Shown: positions 1 to 7,000, numbered from the stretch's first letter. The stretch is DNA of 8,586 nt from Firmicutes bacterium ZCTH02-B6 (GCA_002159155.1 LZRQ01000150.1:1-8586), one strand, 5' to 3'. The notes: a model not told the origin generated them from the sequence alone. Made by a program: numbers and translations.

Positions 1-13
1 CCGCTGACCCCTC

Positions 14-1036
14 TCAACTCAAAAGCAGCCCGACCGCAAAGAGCAAGCCAAACACCAGGTGCAGGCGGCCTGTGCCTTTCAGCACCGGGTTCAGCGCCGC
101 GCCGGTGGCGCCGCCCAGCACGGTCTTGACCAGCGGCAAGGACACCGCCAGCGACAGAAAAGGCAATAGGACCCATGGACCCCGCGCCCCTGCAAGCGAC
201 AGCCCCAGCGGCACCGCGTACGCCCCGGCCACCAGCGCGGCATACTGCACCCGGGTACCCCGGTCCCCGAGCCGCACCGCCAGGGTGCGCTTGCCGGCCG
301 CCCGGTCGGTGGGGATGTCCCGCAGGTTGTTGACGACCAGGATCGCCGTGACCAGAAACCCGACCGGCAGCGATGCCGCCCAGGCCAGCGGGGCCAGAGA
401 CAAGGCATGCACGTAGTGAGTGCCCACCACCGCCACGACGCCGAAAAATAGGAAGGCAAACACGTCCCCGAGGCCGTGGTACGCCAACGGCCACGGTCCG
501 GCGGTGTACAGCATGCCGGCCGCGATCGACGCCACACCCACCGCAAGGACCGGCCACCCGCCCCGGTAGACGAGATACAGGCCGACCAAAAAGGCGAGGC
601 CAAAACAGACCGCCGTCCCGCGCGCCACCTGGGTCGGCGTCAACAGCCCCGCATGGGTGACCCGTACGGGCCCGGTGCGGGCTTCGGTGTCGGCGCCGCG
701 CTTGAAGTCAAACAGGTCGTTGGCCAGGTTAGTCCCGATTTGGATCAAGAGCGACGCGACCAGCGCGGCCAAAAACGCGCCCGGGTGAAACACGCCGGCG
801 GCCTTCCATGCGGTGGCGCTGCCGACCAGCACCGGCACGACCGCGGCGGGCAGCGTCGGCACCCGCGCGGCGAGAATCCAGACCTGCACAGGCCCCGGGC
901 GTCCGCCGGGAGCCGGCTGACTCGCGCTGCCGGGCGCTGCAACCGCTGGCGACGGCCGGGCAGCCGCGACGGGCCTGGGGTTATGGGAACCTGGGGAACT
1001 TGGAGAAGTCGGGTTCGCGCTTCTCAATGAACGCAT
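14..1036 (-). CDS. menA: 1,4-dihydroxy-2-naphthoate polyprenyltransferase MenA
   Basis: UbiA-family membrane prenyltransferase, 340 aa as drawn. It would attach a polyprenyl chain to DHNA with loss of the carboxylate, giving demethylmenaquinone in the cytoplasmic membrane. Seen: the first Asp-rich motif around residues 103-116 (N103, D107, D110, D116), a second around 236-244 (NN, D240, D244), and multiple hydrophobic segments from about residue 62 to the C-terminus. The family core begins near residue 53 (W-x5-R-x-PTLPA). Residues 1-49 are a Pro/Ala/Ser-rich extension. The ATG at 1036 lies inside the end of menB (56-nt overlap), with AAGGG 4 nt upstream of it. A GTG at 889 would give a 291-aa protein starting just before the core, so the true start is uncertain. 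It is the last men gene visible. Function is confident from motifs and operon context. Confidence 0.93.
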   Translation of the reverse strand: MRSLRSANPTSPSSPGSHNPRPVAAARPSPAVAAPGSASQPAPGGRPGPVQVWILAARVPTLPAAVVPVLVGSATAWKAAGVFHPGAFLAALVASLLIQIGTNLANDLFDFKRGADTEARTGPVRVTHAGLLTPTQVARGTAVCFGLAFLVGLYLVYRGGWPVLAVGVASIAAGMLYTAGPWPLAYHGLGDVFAFLFFGVVAVVGTHYVHALSLAPLAWAASLPVGFLVTAILVVNNLRDIPTDRAAGKRTLAVRLGDRGTRVQYAALVAGAYAVPLGLSLAGARGPWVLLPFLSLAVSLPLVKTVLGGATGAALNPVLKGTGRLHLVFGLLFAVGLLLS

Positions 1037-1802
1037 TCTTCCCTTCTTTAGCCTCGTCGGTCAAGTAAAACAGCAGCGTCGCATCGCCGGCCAGCTGCTG
1101 CAGCCCCGCGAGGCCGTCAGTATCCGCGTTAAATGCAGCCTTCAGGAACCTTATGGCCGTCGGGCTCTTCTTGAGAATCTCCCGGGCCCATTGGACCGTC
1201 GTCTCCTCGAGCTTGTCCAGGGGCACCACCGCGTTGACCAGCCCCATTTCCAGCGCTTCCTGGGCGGTATATTGGCGGCACAGGAACCAAATCTCCTTGG
1301 CCTTCTTGGTCCCGACGGTGCGGGCCAAAAGTGTCGCCCCATAACCCGCATCAAAGCTGCCCACCTTGGGCCCGGTCTGGCCAAAGATGGCGTTCTCGGC
1401 CGCGATGGTCAGGTCACAAACAAGATGCAACACATGTCCCCCACCGATGGCGTACCCCGCCACCATGGCGATAACCGGCTTGGGCAAGTACCGGATCTGC
1501 CGCTGGAGGTCCAAGACGTTGAGGCGCGGGATCTGGTCGTCACCCACGTATCCCCCGTCGCCCCGCACCTTCTGGTCGCCGCCGGAGCAGAACGCCTGCG
1601 TGCCGGCTCCGGTCAGGATCACGACCCCGATGCTGCGGTCATCCCTGGCATCGGCAAACGCGTCCATCATCTCCATGACCGTCAGCGGCCGGAACGCGTT
1701 GCGCACGTGGGGACGGTTGATGGTGATTTTCGCAATCCCCTCGGCCTTTTCATAGAGAATATCGGTGTACTCTTTGACGGTTTGCCACTGGATCGACGAC
1801 AT
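981..1802 (-). CDS. menB: 1,4-dihydroxy-2-naphthoyl-CoA synthase MenB
   Basis: Crotonase-fold enzyme, 273 aa, closing the second ring of the naphthoquinone: o-succinylbenzoyl-CoA to DHNA-CoA. Seen: the oxyanion-hole stretch FCSGGDQKVRG (71-81), GYVGDDQIPRLNVLDLQ (84-100), GYAIGGGH (116-123), and GQTGPKVGSFDAGYG (141-155) around the catalytic Asp and Tyr. The C-terminus is FPRFP. Sequence and length closely match Bacillus MenB as remembered. Gly144 follows QT; in family terms Gly here marks the bicarbonate-dependent type, whereas Asp marks the mycobacterial type. The ATG at 1802 is chosen because upstream in-frame sequence is the tail of menH read in another frame, and because AGGAG lies 4 nt upstream, with AAAGG 10 nt upstream. 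It sits 7 nt after the menH stop, so it is translated from the same mRNA. Confidence 0.97.
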   Translation of the reverse strand: MSSIQWQTVKEYTDILYEKAEGIAKITINRPHVRNAFRPLTVMEMMDAFADARDDRSIGVVILTGAGTQAFCSGGDQKVRGDGGYVGDDQIPRLNVLDLQRQIRYLPKPVIAMVAGYAIGGGHVLHLVCDLTIAAENAIFGQTGPKVGSFDAGYGATLLARTVGTKKAKEIWFLCRQYTAQEALEMGLVNAVVPLDKLEETTVQWAREILKKSPTAIRFLKAAFNADTDGLAGLQQLAGDATLLFYLTDEAKEGKNAFIEKREPDFSKFPRFP

Positions 1803-1803
1803 G

Positions 1804-1817
1804 CCTCTCCTACCTTT
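1804..1817 (-). promoter_or_regulatory. menB ribosome binding site
   Basis: The minus strand reads AAAGGTAGGAGAGGC immediately before the menB ATG at 1802. AGGAG (1807-1811) is 4 nt from the ATG and AAAGG (1813-1817) is 10 nt away. The site spans the TAG stop of menH (1810-1812), which suggests coupled translation. It decides the ATG at 1802 over longer in-frame starts. Confidence 0.7.
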
Positions 1818-2697
1818 CTTCCGGTGAATCCTCCTGGGATCCGGCCCCCGCACCACCAGCTCTCGCCGGCGTGTCTTGCGGGCCGGCATAGCTGCTCAAA
1901 AACGCGAACACCCGCTGCAAAAAAGCTTCCGGCTGCTCCACGTGCACCGCGTGGCCCGCCCCGGCCACGATGGCCGTCTCCGCCCGGGGCATCCGTTCCG
2001 CCATCTCACCCACGAGTCGCCGGTACTTTTCATCCAGCTCCCCCGCCATGAGCAGGCATGGCATGGCCACCTCGTGCAACCGATCTACCAGCGGCACCTG
2101 CGCCCCGGCGCCCATGCCGCGCAGGCTGTTGGCCAGCCCTTCCGGCCGGTTGCGCAGCCGCTGGGCCCGGATGGCCGCCCGCACCGCTTCCGGCAGCCGC
2201 TTTTGCGTCGCAAACAGCGGCAACTGCTCCCAGCGCTCGACAAAGGCCGCGATGCCCGCCTGCTCGATGTAGGCGGCGAGGGCTTCATCCTGCTTGACCC
2301 GGGCTGCCCGCTCCGCCGGGTCAGGGATGCCCGGGGATGCCCCGACCAGGACCAACGTCCACACCCGTTCGGGGACCGCCAGCGCCAGGTGCAGCGCCAC
2401 CCGGCCGCCCATGGAGTAGCCCAACACGTGGCACCGGTCCACCGCGAGGGCGTCCAGGATGGCCACCAGATCTTCGACGCACCGCTCCATGCGGTAACGT
2501 TCGGGGTCCGCGGGGGCGTCGGTTTCCCCATGACCGACGAGGTCGGGCGCGATCGTACGATAACGCGCCGCAAAGAACGGCACCAGCGGCGCCCACGAGT
2601 CGCCGCTGCCGGTGAAGCCGTGCAGCAGCAAAAGGGGCGGGCCATCCCCGGTCACTTGCACCCTGTACGTGAGGCCGTTGACGCCAATACGCATCAC
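1810..2697 (-). CDS. menH: SHCHC synthase MenH (alpha/beta-hydrolase fold)
   Basis: Alpha/beta-hydrolase of 295 aa. MenH eliminates pyruvate from SEPHCHC, the MenD product, to give 2-succinyl-6-hydroxy-2,4-cyclohexadiene-1-carboxylate. Seen: LLLLHGFTGSGDSW (residues 22-35) with the HG oxyanion region, PDLVGHG (51-57), the nucleophile elbow GYSMGG with Ser95, Asp222 in GELDEKY, and His249 in GAGHAVH. This is a complete catalytic triad. The last 25 residues are a Gly/Ala/Glu-rich tail outside the fold. GTG at 2697 is preferred because GAGGTG lies 8 nt upstream and the start overlaps the menD stop as GTGA. An ATG at 2694 would shorten the protein by one residue. By sequence alone it could be another hydrolase, but its position between menD and menB makes MenH the best call. 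Confidence 0.92.
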   Translation of the reverse strand: MMRIGVNGLTYRVQVTGDGPPLLLLHGFTGSGDSWAPLVPFFAARYRTIAPDLVGHGETDAPADPERYRMERCVEDLVAILDALAVDRCHVLGYSMGGRVALHLALAVPERVWTLVLVGASPGIPDPAERAARVKQDEALAAYIEQAGIAAFVERWEQLPLFATQKRLPEAVRAAIRAQRLRNRPEGLANSLRGMGAGAQVPLVDRLHEVAMPCLLMAGELDEKYRRLVGEMAERMPRAETAIVAGAGHAVHVEQPEAFLQRVFAFLSSYAGPQDTPARAGGAGAGSQEDSPEER

Positions 2698-4610
2698 GAA
2701 CGTGGCACCTCAGAGCCTGACACCGCCGCGTCCAGCACGCTTCCCAAGCCTTGAAGGACCGCGTCATACACCTGCCGGTGCAGCGCCCAGTTGCGCTCCC
2801 GCTGGGTCACCACCTCGATGACGTCCAGCCCCGGCGTGACCACAGCCTGTCCCACGGCGTGCCGGAAAGCGTCCCAATCGCTCGCCCGCGCAAACCTCCC
2901 GCCGTACATCTCCACCGCCGGGCGGAAGTCGAGACCGAGAGGCGTGCCGAACAAGGTTTCAAAATGCTCGGGATGGGCCGCCTGGGGCAAAAACGAGAAG
3001 ATCCCGCCGCCGTCGTTGTTGATGACGACGATGGTGACATTGAGGCGGTGCAGCTTCGCGGCCAACAACCCGTTGAGATCGTGATAAAAGGAAAGGTCTC
3101 CAAGGACGAGCACCACGGGGCCGTCGACCGCGGCCGCCGCGCCAAGAGCGGAGGAAACGACACCGTCGATCCCGCTCGTCCCACGGTTGCCCAACACCCG
3201 GACCGGCCGCCCAATGCACGGGAAAAACGCGTCCATGTCCCGGATGGGCATGCTGTTCCCCACGTACAGCACCGTGCCGGCAGGCAGCAGCGCCGCCAGC
3301 TCGTGGAAAACCCGTCCCTCAAAGGGCTCGGACAAGGCTTCTACCTGCTCAACAAGCCGCTCTCTCGTCGCCCGGTTGAGGGCTTGCCACGCGCCCAGCC
3401 AGCTGCGGCGGGCACCGCCCGCGCCGGAGGTCTCCGGACCCCCAAGGGCCGGTCGATCCAGCGCTATGTCCAGTTCCCGGTGCAGATCCAGATCCAGTTC
3501 CAGCAAGGCCCGGCACAGCCCGGCCGGATCGGCGTAAACCATGCGGCCCGCGGCCAAGAGCGGATCCCGCCATTGAGCACCGGGATCCACCACGATTTGA
3601 CGCTTCTCGGCCCACCGTTCAAGGTACAAAAGCAACGGCTTGGAGACCGGAAACGCTCCAAAGCGCAAAATGACCTCGGGCACGAGAGCCTCTACCGCGC
3701 GCCTGTCCCGGAGAAACACGTCGTAGGCGTCGATCACCGGGTGATCAAGCAACGTGTGCCCCTCATCCGCCGCCCGCCCACCTTCCGATGCGGGCACCGC
3801 CCTCAGTCCCGAAAGGGGATCGGCCAGCACCGGCCACCCGAGCCGCCAGGCGAGATTCACGATGGGACCCGCCGCGTCCGCTGGCGTATCGGGTCCGCAG
3901 ACGATCACGCCGCGGCGCGCAGCGCCCAACTCGGCGGCGAGCTCCTTGACCGCCTCACCCGGCAACGTGCGCTCGCCCGCCGCGACGGCGGTGTACGGCT
4001 CGCCGTCGGCACGGCCTGTCCACGCCGACGGGGCCGCTTGCGCCGCGTCGGGCAAGGGGCCCGGCAGGGGCACAAGGGGCTCCCTTAGGGGGAAGTTGAG
4101 GTGAACGGGCCCGGCCGGTGCGGTGCGGGCCAACGCCGCGGCCCGGCTGGCGCACGTGCGGGCATAGCGCAGCATGGTGGAGGTCGCTTCAGGCAACGGC
4201 ATGTCCACGAACCACTTCACATGCGTCCCATACAGCCGCACCTGGTCCATCGTTTGGTTGGCCCCCACATCCCGCAGCTCGTGGGGCCGATCCGCGGTGA
4301 GCACGATCAGCGGAACGCGCGAGTAATACGCCTCCACCACGGCGGGGAGAAAATTGGCCGCCGCCGTGCCAGAGGTGCAGACGAGGGCCACCGGCTCACC
4401 CAGCACTCGCGCCATCCCCAGCGCAAAAAAGCCGGCCGAGCGCTCGTCCACGTGCATCCACACCCGCAACCCCGGTTGCGCCGCGCACACCATGGCTAGC
4501 GGCGTCGAGCGGGAGCCCGGGCAGATGCAAACGTGGCGCACGCCCGCCCGGACCAGTTCGTCGATGAAAGCACCTACGAAGGCATGAATGGTCTGTTGCG
4601 GGTTCATCAT
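2694..4610 (-). CDS. menD: SEPHCHC synthase MenD (thiamine diphosphate enzyme)
   Basis: ThDP-dependent enzyme, 638 aa, that decarboxylates 2-oxoglutarate and adds the succinyl semialdehyde unit to isochorismate, the first committed step to menaquinone. Seen: the N-terminal PYR domain with CPGSRSTP (30-37), the conserved Glu56 in VDERSAG that activates ThDP, and SGTAAANFLPAVVEAYY (80-96). A middle domain occupies about 200-390. The C-terminal PP domain has GNSMPIRDMD (452-461), NRGTSGIDG (475-483) and the metal/diphosphate motif from GDLSFYHDLN (504-513) to NNDGGGIF (531-538). Length is a little above the roughly 580 residues common in Bacillus, partly from an Ala/Gly-rich linker around 385-410. 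The start is ATG-ATG at 4610/4607. The first ATG overlaps the menF TGA as ATGA, and only a weak G-rich stretch precedes it, implying translational coupling. The 3' end overlaps menH. Confidence 0.97.
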   Translation of the reverse strand: MMNPQQTIHAFVGAFIDELVRAGVRHVCICPGSRSTPLAMVCAAQPGLRVWMHVDERSAGFFALGMARVLGEPVALVCTSGTAAANFLPAVVEAYYSRVPLIVLTADRPHELRDVGANQTMDQVRLYGTHVKWFVDMPLPEATSTMLRYARTCASRAAALARTAPAGPVHLNFPLREPLVPLPGPLPDAAQAAPSAWTGRADGEPYTAVAAGERTLPGEAVKELAAELGAARRGVIVCGPDTPADAAGPIVNLAWRLGWPVLADPLSGLRAVPASEGGRAADEGHTLLDHPVIDAYDVFLRDRRAVEALVPEVILRFGAFPVSKPLLLYLERWAEKRQIVVDPGAQWRDPLLAAGRMVYADPAGLCRALLELDLDLHRELDIALDRPALGGPETSGAGGARRSWLGAWQALNRATRERLVEQVEALSEPFEGRVFHELAALLPAGTVLYVGNSMPIRDMDAFFPCIGRPVRVLGNRGTSGIDGVVSSALGAAAAVDGPVVLVLGDLSFYHDLNGLLAAKLHRLNVTIVVINNDGGGIFSFLPQAAHPEHFETLFGTPLGLDFRPAVEMYGGRFARASDWDAFRHAVGQAVVTPGLDVIEVVTQRERNWALHRQVYDAVLQGLGSVLDAAVSGSEVPRS

Positions 4611-6106
4611 CCGTTCGCCCCCAACGCCGCCAGCATCGGGCGCAGCTTGAGGCACGACTCCTCAAACTCGCTCTCCGCGTCCGAATCGGCCACGATCCCG
4701 CAGCCCGCGTACAGCCACGCCCGCTCACCGTGCAGCAGCGCCGAGCGGATCGCGACGGCAAACTCGCCCTCACCATTGACATCCACCCAGCCCACGGGCC
4801 CCGCGTACCATCCCCGGTCGGCGGCTTCCAGCTGGCGGATGAGGGCCAAAGCTTCCCGCGTCGGATGCCCGCCCATGGCCGGCGTCGGGTGCAGGCGCTC
4901 TGCCAGGTCAAAAAGACTGGCCCCCGCCGCGAGGCGGGCCCGCACGGGCGTATACAGGTGCTGCACATTGGCGAACTTGAGCAACGCAGGCTCGGCTGGC
5001 GCCTCGATCCCGGCGCACAAAGGCGCGAGGGCCCCGACGATTGCCTGCAGCACCAGCTGGTGCTCGTGGCGGTTCTTGGCGCTTCCCAGCAAGGCCTCCC
5101 CGAGCCTGCGGTCCTCATCGGGCGTTGTGCCCCGGGCGATGGAGCCAGCCAGGCAGGCGACCCGCACTTCGCCGCCGTGCAGCCGGACGAGGCGCTCGGG
5201 GGTCGCTCCGAGGAAGCAGCGGCCGTCTTTGGCCACCGCGAAGATATAGCAGTCAGGATAGTGCTTTCGCAGGTAACGCAAGGCCGGTCCCGGCGCAAAG
5301 CCGCCCGGCGTGCTGACTTCCACGGTGCGGGCGAGCACTGCCTTTTGGAGCTGTCCCGCCCGGATGGCCTGCACCGCCGCGTCCACCGCCGCGAGCCACC
5401 TCTCCTTGGCTGTGACATCGCGCCGTGCGACTGCAAGCTTGCCGGGGGCCGCAACAGCGGCTTCGACGGCGTTCTCTTCGACCAGAGACTTCTCTGCACC
5501 GCCGCTTGCGCGGGCGCTACTCGTCTCCGTCCAGGCCCCAGCCAATCCCACCCGGCAGGCGTCCAGCTCCGCCTCGACCAGGCGCCGGGCGGCGGAGGAG
5601 TCGTCCTCAAGCGCCGCTTTGGCCTGCACATGCACCCATGCCCGCTCCCCTTCTAGGCGGTACACCCAGCGGGGCACCCAAAAGTGGGCGTCTCCAAACG
5701 GGGCCCACGGCCCTTCGTGGTCCCCAGCCGCAAACGCAAACCCGCCGATAGCCACGGGTCCCGCCGCCGGGCCACCTTGGCTGTGCAGCGCCTCTCCGCC
5801 GTCGCTGCCATGCCCTTGGTCCAGCCAGCACCAAGCCGTCTCGGCCAGCGCCTGCCAGGCGCGGGCTACCGCGCCGAACCGCTGGTTTCCGTCAGCCGCC
5901 AAGGTGGCCACCGCCCCCGCGCCGACCAGGGCAAAAGCCTGCGAAGGCAGATACCAAAAGACCGCGTCCCGGCCTTGCGCCACGGCCTCCTCGAAAACCC
6001 GCACCGGATCCGCTGCCGGTGCGGCAGCCACCAGGCTGACCAGGCGCGTGCCCTCCTGCGGCGTCCACGCCGCCTCAGCCGACGCCACGGCCGCTTGCGG
6101 GATCAT
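4607..6106 (-). CDS. menF: isochorismate synthase MenF
   Basis: Chorismate-utilising enzyme, 499 aa, converting chorismate to isochorismate with Mg2+. This is the entry step of the operon's pathway. Seen: an N-terminal domain (about 1-225) ending in a variable, Ala/Ser/Glu-rich linker (about 190-225), then the chorismate-binding domain with QKAVLAR (general-base Lys255), ATPERL (Glu304), AGSIARG (320-326), KNRHEHQLV (Glu348, likely metal ligand), HPTPAMGGHP (406-415), GWYAGPVGW (432-440) and a C-terminal E-x2-E at 480/483. The PTPAMGG signature is typical of isochorismate synthases, not of anthranilate or aminodeoxychorismate synthases. Residue roles are assigned by recalled comparison with EntC/MenF. 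The ATG at 6106 has AAAAGGAGG with about 9-nt spacing and overlaps the tetR stop as ATGA; longer in-frame starts run back through tetR and are rejected. A siderophore-type paralogue is excluded by menD following at once. Confidence 0.95.
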   Translation of the reverse strand: MIPQAAVASAEAAWTPQEGTRLVSLVAAAPAADPVRVFEEAVAQGRDAVFWYLPSQAFALVGAGAVATLAADGNQRFGAVARAWQALAETAWCWLDQGHGSDGGEALHSQGGPAAGPVAIGGFAFAAGDHEGPWAPFGDAHFWVPRWVYRLEGERAWVHVQAKAALEDDSSAARRLVEAELDACRVGLAGAWTETSSARASGGAEKSLVEENAVEAAVAAPGKLAVARRDVTAKERWLAAVDAAVQAIRAGQLQKAVLARTVEVSTPGGFAPGPALRYLRKHYPDCYIFAVAKDGRCFLGATPERLVRLHGGEVRVACLAGSIARGTTPDEDRRLGEALLGSAKNRHEHQLVLQAIVGALAPLCAGIEAPAEPALLKFANVQHLYTPVRARLAAGASLFDLAERLHPTPAMGGHPTREALALIRQLEAADRGWYAGPVGWVDVNGEGEFAVAIRSALLHGERAWLYAGCGIVADSDAESEFEESCLKLRPMLAALGANG

Positions 6107-6753
6107 TGGCCGGCGCCTCCTTTTGGATCCGCGCCGACGCTGCGCAGGAGCATGGCCCGCAGTTCGGGCAGCGCCCGCTCCAAGGGATCGGGCTTGCCTG
6201 TGTACAGCCAGCGCGTTACGACTTCGTTGATCGCCCCCAGCCACGCGTAAGCCGCCAACTCCGTGTCCACGGGCGGGATGCTGCCCTCGGCCACGGCCCG
6301 GTCCAAATACCCTTTGATCAGCCCGGCGAACCCAGCGTGGAGCTGGAACAGCTTGTCGTTGAAGGCATGACCAAGGCCGGCGGCTTCAATAAGCAAGATG
6401 CGGGCCAACCGCCGGTGGCGGGCAAACTCCCCAAGCACCGTCCGCAGCGCCGCGTCCACCTTGTTGAGGGCGCCCCGCTCATGCTCGATCGCGGTTTCCA
6501 CGCGGCGGAGCAACATCGTGTACAAGTGGTCCACGAGGGACAAAAAGATGCCCTGCTTGTTGGGGAAGAAGTGATAAAAGGAACCTTTGGACGTGTCCGA
6601 AGCGCGCACGATGTCATCGACGGCGGTGGCGTAGTAGCCCTTATCCGCGAACACCTCGGCCGCCGCCTGCAGGATGCGGCGCTTCGTTTCGGATTCCGCC
6701 GCCGAGTCCACCCATTCGGCGGAACCCGCCTGGGATTTGTCCATCAAAGACAC
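6103..6753 (-). CDS. TetR/AcrR-family transcriptional regulator, first gene of the men operon
   Basis: One-component repressor-type protein, 216 aa. Seen: a TetR_N DNA-binding domain at residues 21-69 (ETKRRILQAAAEVFADKGYY, then helix-turn-helix about 43-63 with TSKGSFYHFFPNKQ), followed by an all-helical ligand/dimer domain to about 205 and a short flexible tail. It does not match a named subfamily I can place, and the ligand is unknown. The start could be GTG 6753 (as drawn), or ATG 6744 with AGAGG 11 nt upstream, giving 213 aa. The stop overlaps the menF start as ATGA, so it is cotranscribed and translationally coupled to the menaquinone genes. A 20-bp palindrome lies 33 bp upstream of its start and next to its promoter, making autorepression of tetR and the whole men operon the natural reading. 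That is inferred, not shown. Confidence 0.93.
   Translation of the reverse strand: MSLMDKSQAGSAEWVDSAAESETKRRILQAAAEVFADKGYYATAVDDIVRASDTSKGSFYHFFPNKQGIFLSLVDHLYTMLLRRVETAIEHERGALNKVDAALRTVLGEFARHRRLARILLIEAAGLGHAFNDKLFQLHAGFAGLIKGYLDRAVAEGSIPPVDTELAAYAWLGAINEVVTRWLYTGKPDPLERALPELRAMLLRSVGADPKGGAGQ
6116..6124 (-). promoter_or_regulatory. menF ribosome binding site
   Basis: The minus strand reads AAAAGGAGG ending 9 nt before the menF ATG at 6106, inside the last codons of tetR. It is the strongest Shine-Dalgarno sequence in the men operon, and it fixes the menF start although the frame stays open for 46 codons further upstream. Confidence 0.8.
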
Positions 6754-6785
6754 CGCCTCTGGCTCTCACGGAACCGCCCGCGCAC

Positions 6786-6805
6786 TAGACTGACGCGTCG
6801 GTCTA
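6786..6805. promoter_or_regulatory. Probable operator of the TetR-family regulator (20-bp palindrome)
   Basis: TAGACTGACGCGTCGGTCTA is symmetric at 18 of 20 positions; only 6791/6800 break symmetry. The core GACGCGTC is a perfect palindrome, and the arms are TAGAC and GTCTA. Size and the GAC-x-GAC/GTC-x-GTC layout are typical of TetR-family operators. It lies about 10 bp downstream of the -10 hexamer of the tetR-men promoter, roughly +4 to +23, where bound repressor would block initiation or clearance. No second copy was noticed in the window. Confidence 0.75.
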
Positions 6806-6815
6806 CCCAAGTCCC

Positions 6816-6844
6816 AGCATACCGCCGGGCCGTATGTAAGTCAA
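6816..6844 (-). promoter_or_regulatory. Sigma-A-type promoter of the tetR-men operon
   Basis: On the minus strand, a -35 TTGACT (6839-6844; 5 of 6 to consensus) and a -10 TATGCT (6816-6821; 4 of 6) are separated by exactly 17 nt. Transcription would start near 6809, leaving a leader of about 55 nt before the tetR start at 6753. No other promoter of this quality is seen on the minus strand down to menA, supporting a single transcript. Confidence 0.7.
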
Positions 6845-6895
6845 TCGCCGGAGCGGTCCGCAGACGGCTCCAGCCCGGCCCCGCACGCTGGCGGC

Positions 6896-6910
6896 AAGTA
6901 TACAACATAC
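6896..6910. repeat. Direct repeat copy 1 (AAGTATACAACATAC)
   Basis: First of two exact 15-bp copies. Each carries an internal dyad, GTAT-ACAAC-ATAC (6898-6910 here), so each copy could bind one dimer. It is AT-rich against a GC-rich background, which makes chance recurrence unlikely. Confidence 0.85.
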
Positions 6911-6921
6911 AGACGGGCGTG

Positions 6922-6936
6922 AAGTATACAACATAC
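6922..6936. repeat. Direct repeat copy 2 (AAGTATACAACATAC)
   Basis: Second exact copy, starting 26 bp after the first (about 2.5 helical turns) with 11 unrelated bases between. It lies about 124 bp before the dehydrogenase start codon and about 50 bp before the AT-rich -10 patch. It is probably a regulator binding site for the rightward gene, but the regulator is not identified, and the leftward operon is an alternative target. Confidence 0.85.
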
Positions 6937-6989
6937 CTTCTTCAGTCCGCAGGACGGAAAATCCCGGGCGCCGAATCCCAGCCGACATT

Positions 6990-7000
6990 TATAGTAAAAT
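6990..7000 (+). promoter_or_regulatory. Candidate -10 region of the glutamate dehydrogenase promoter
   Basis: TATAGT (6990-6995) and TAAAAT (6995-7000) each match the -10 consensus at 5 of 6 positions, inside an AT-rich patch 60-70 nt before the start codon. At 16-18 nt upstream the sequence is GC-rich and has no recognisable -35. The promoter may therefore be activator-dependent, or lie elsewhere in the region. Confidence 0.35.

Noticed and set aside
1191..2754. Plus-strand open frames opposite menB and menH (1191-2051, 1876-2754)
   Set aside because: These are His-, Arg- and Pro-rich antisense frames without domains, fully covered by menB and menH.
2751..4088. Long plus-strand open frame (445 residues) opposite menD
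   Set aside because: The translation is rich in Arg, Pro, His and Gly with no recognisable domain, and menD on the other strand has every family motif. It is a GC-rich shadow.
4396..5631. Minus-strand open frame (411 residues) in a second frame over menF and menD
   Set aside because: It crosses the menF/menD junction with a low-complexity Arg/Ser/Pro composition, while menF and menD are complete in their own frames.
5310..6230. Plus-strand open frames opposite menF, including 4730-5656 and 5684-6250
   Set aside because: Composition is biased to Ala, Ser, Arg and Pro, with no motif and no ribosome binding site, and they lie opposite well-supported genes.
6896..6936. The direct repeats read as a second minus-strand promoter (TTGTAT, 16 nt, TATGTT)
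   Set aside because: The -35 matches at only 3 of 6 positions and the -10 at 4 of 6. The exact 15-bp repetition is better explained as a protein binding site, and a better promoter exists at 6816-6844.
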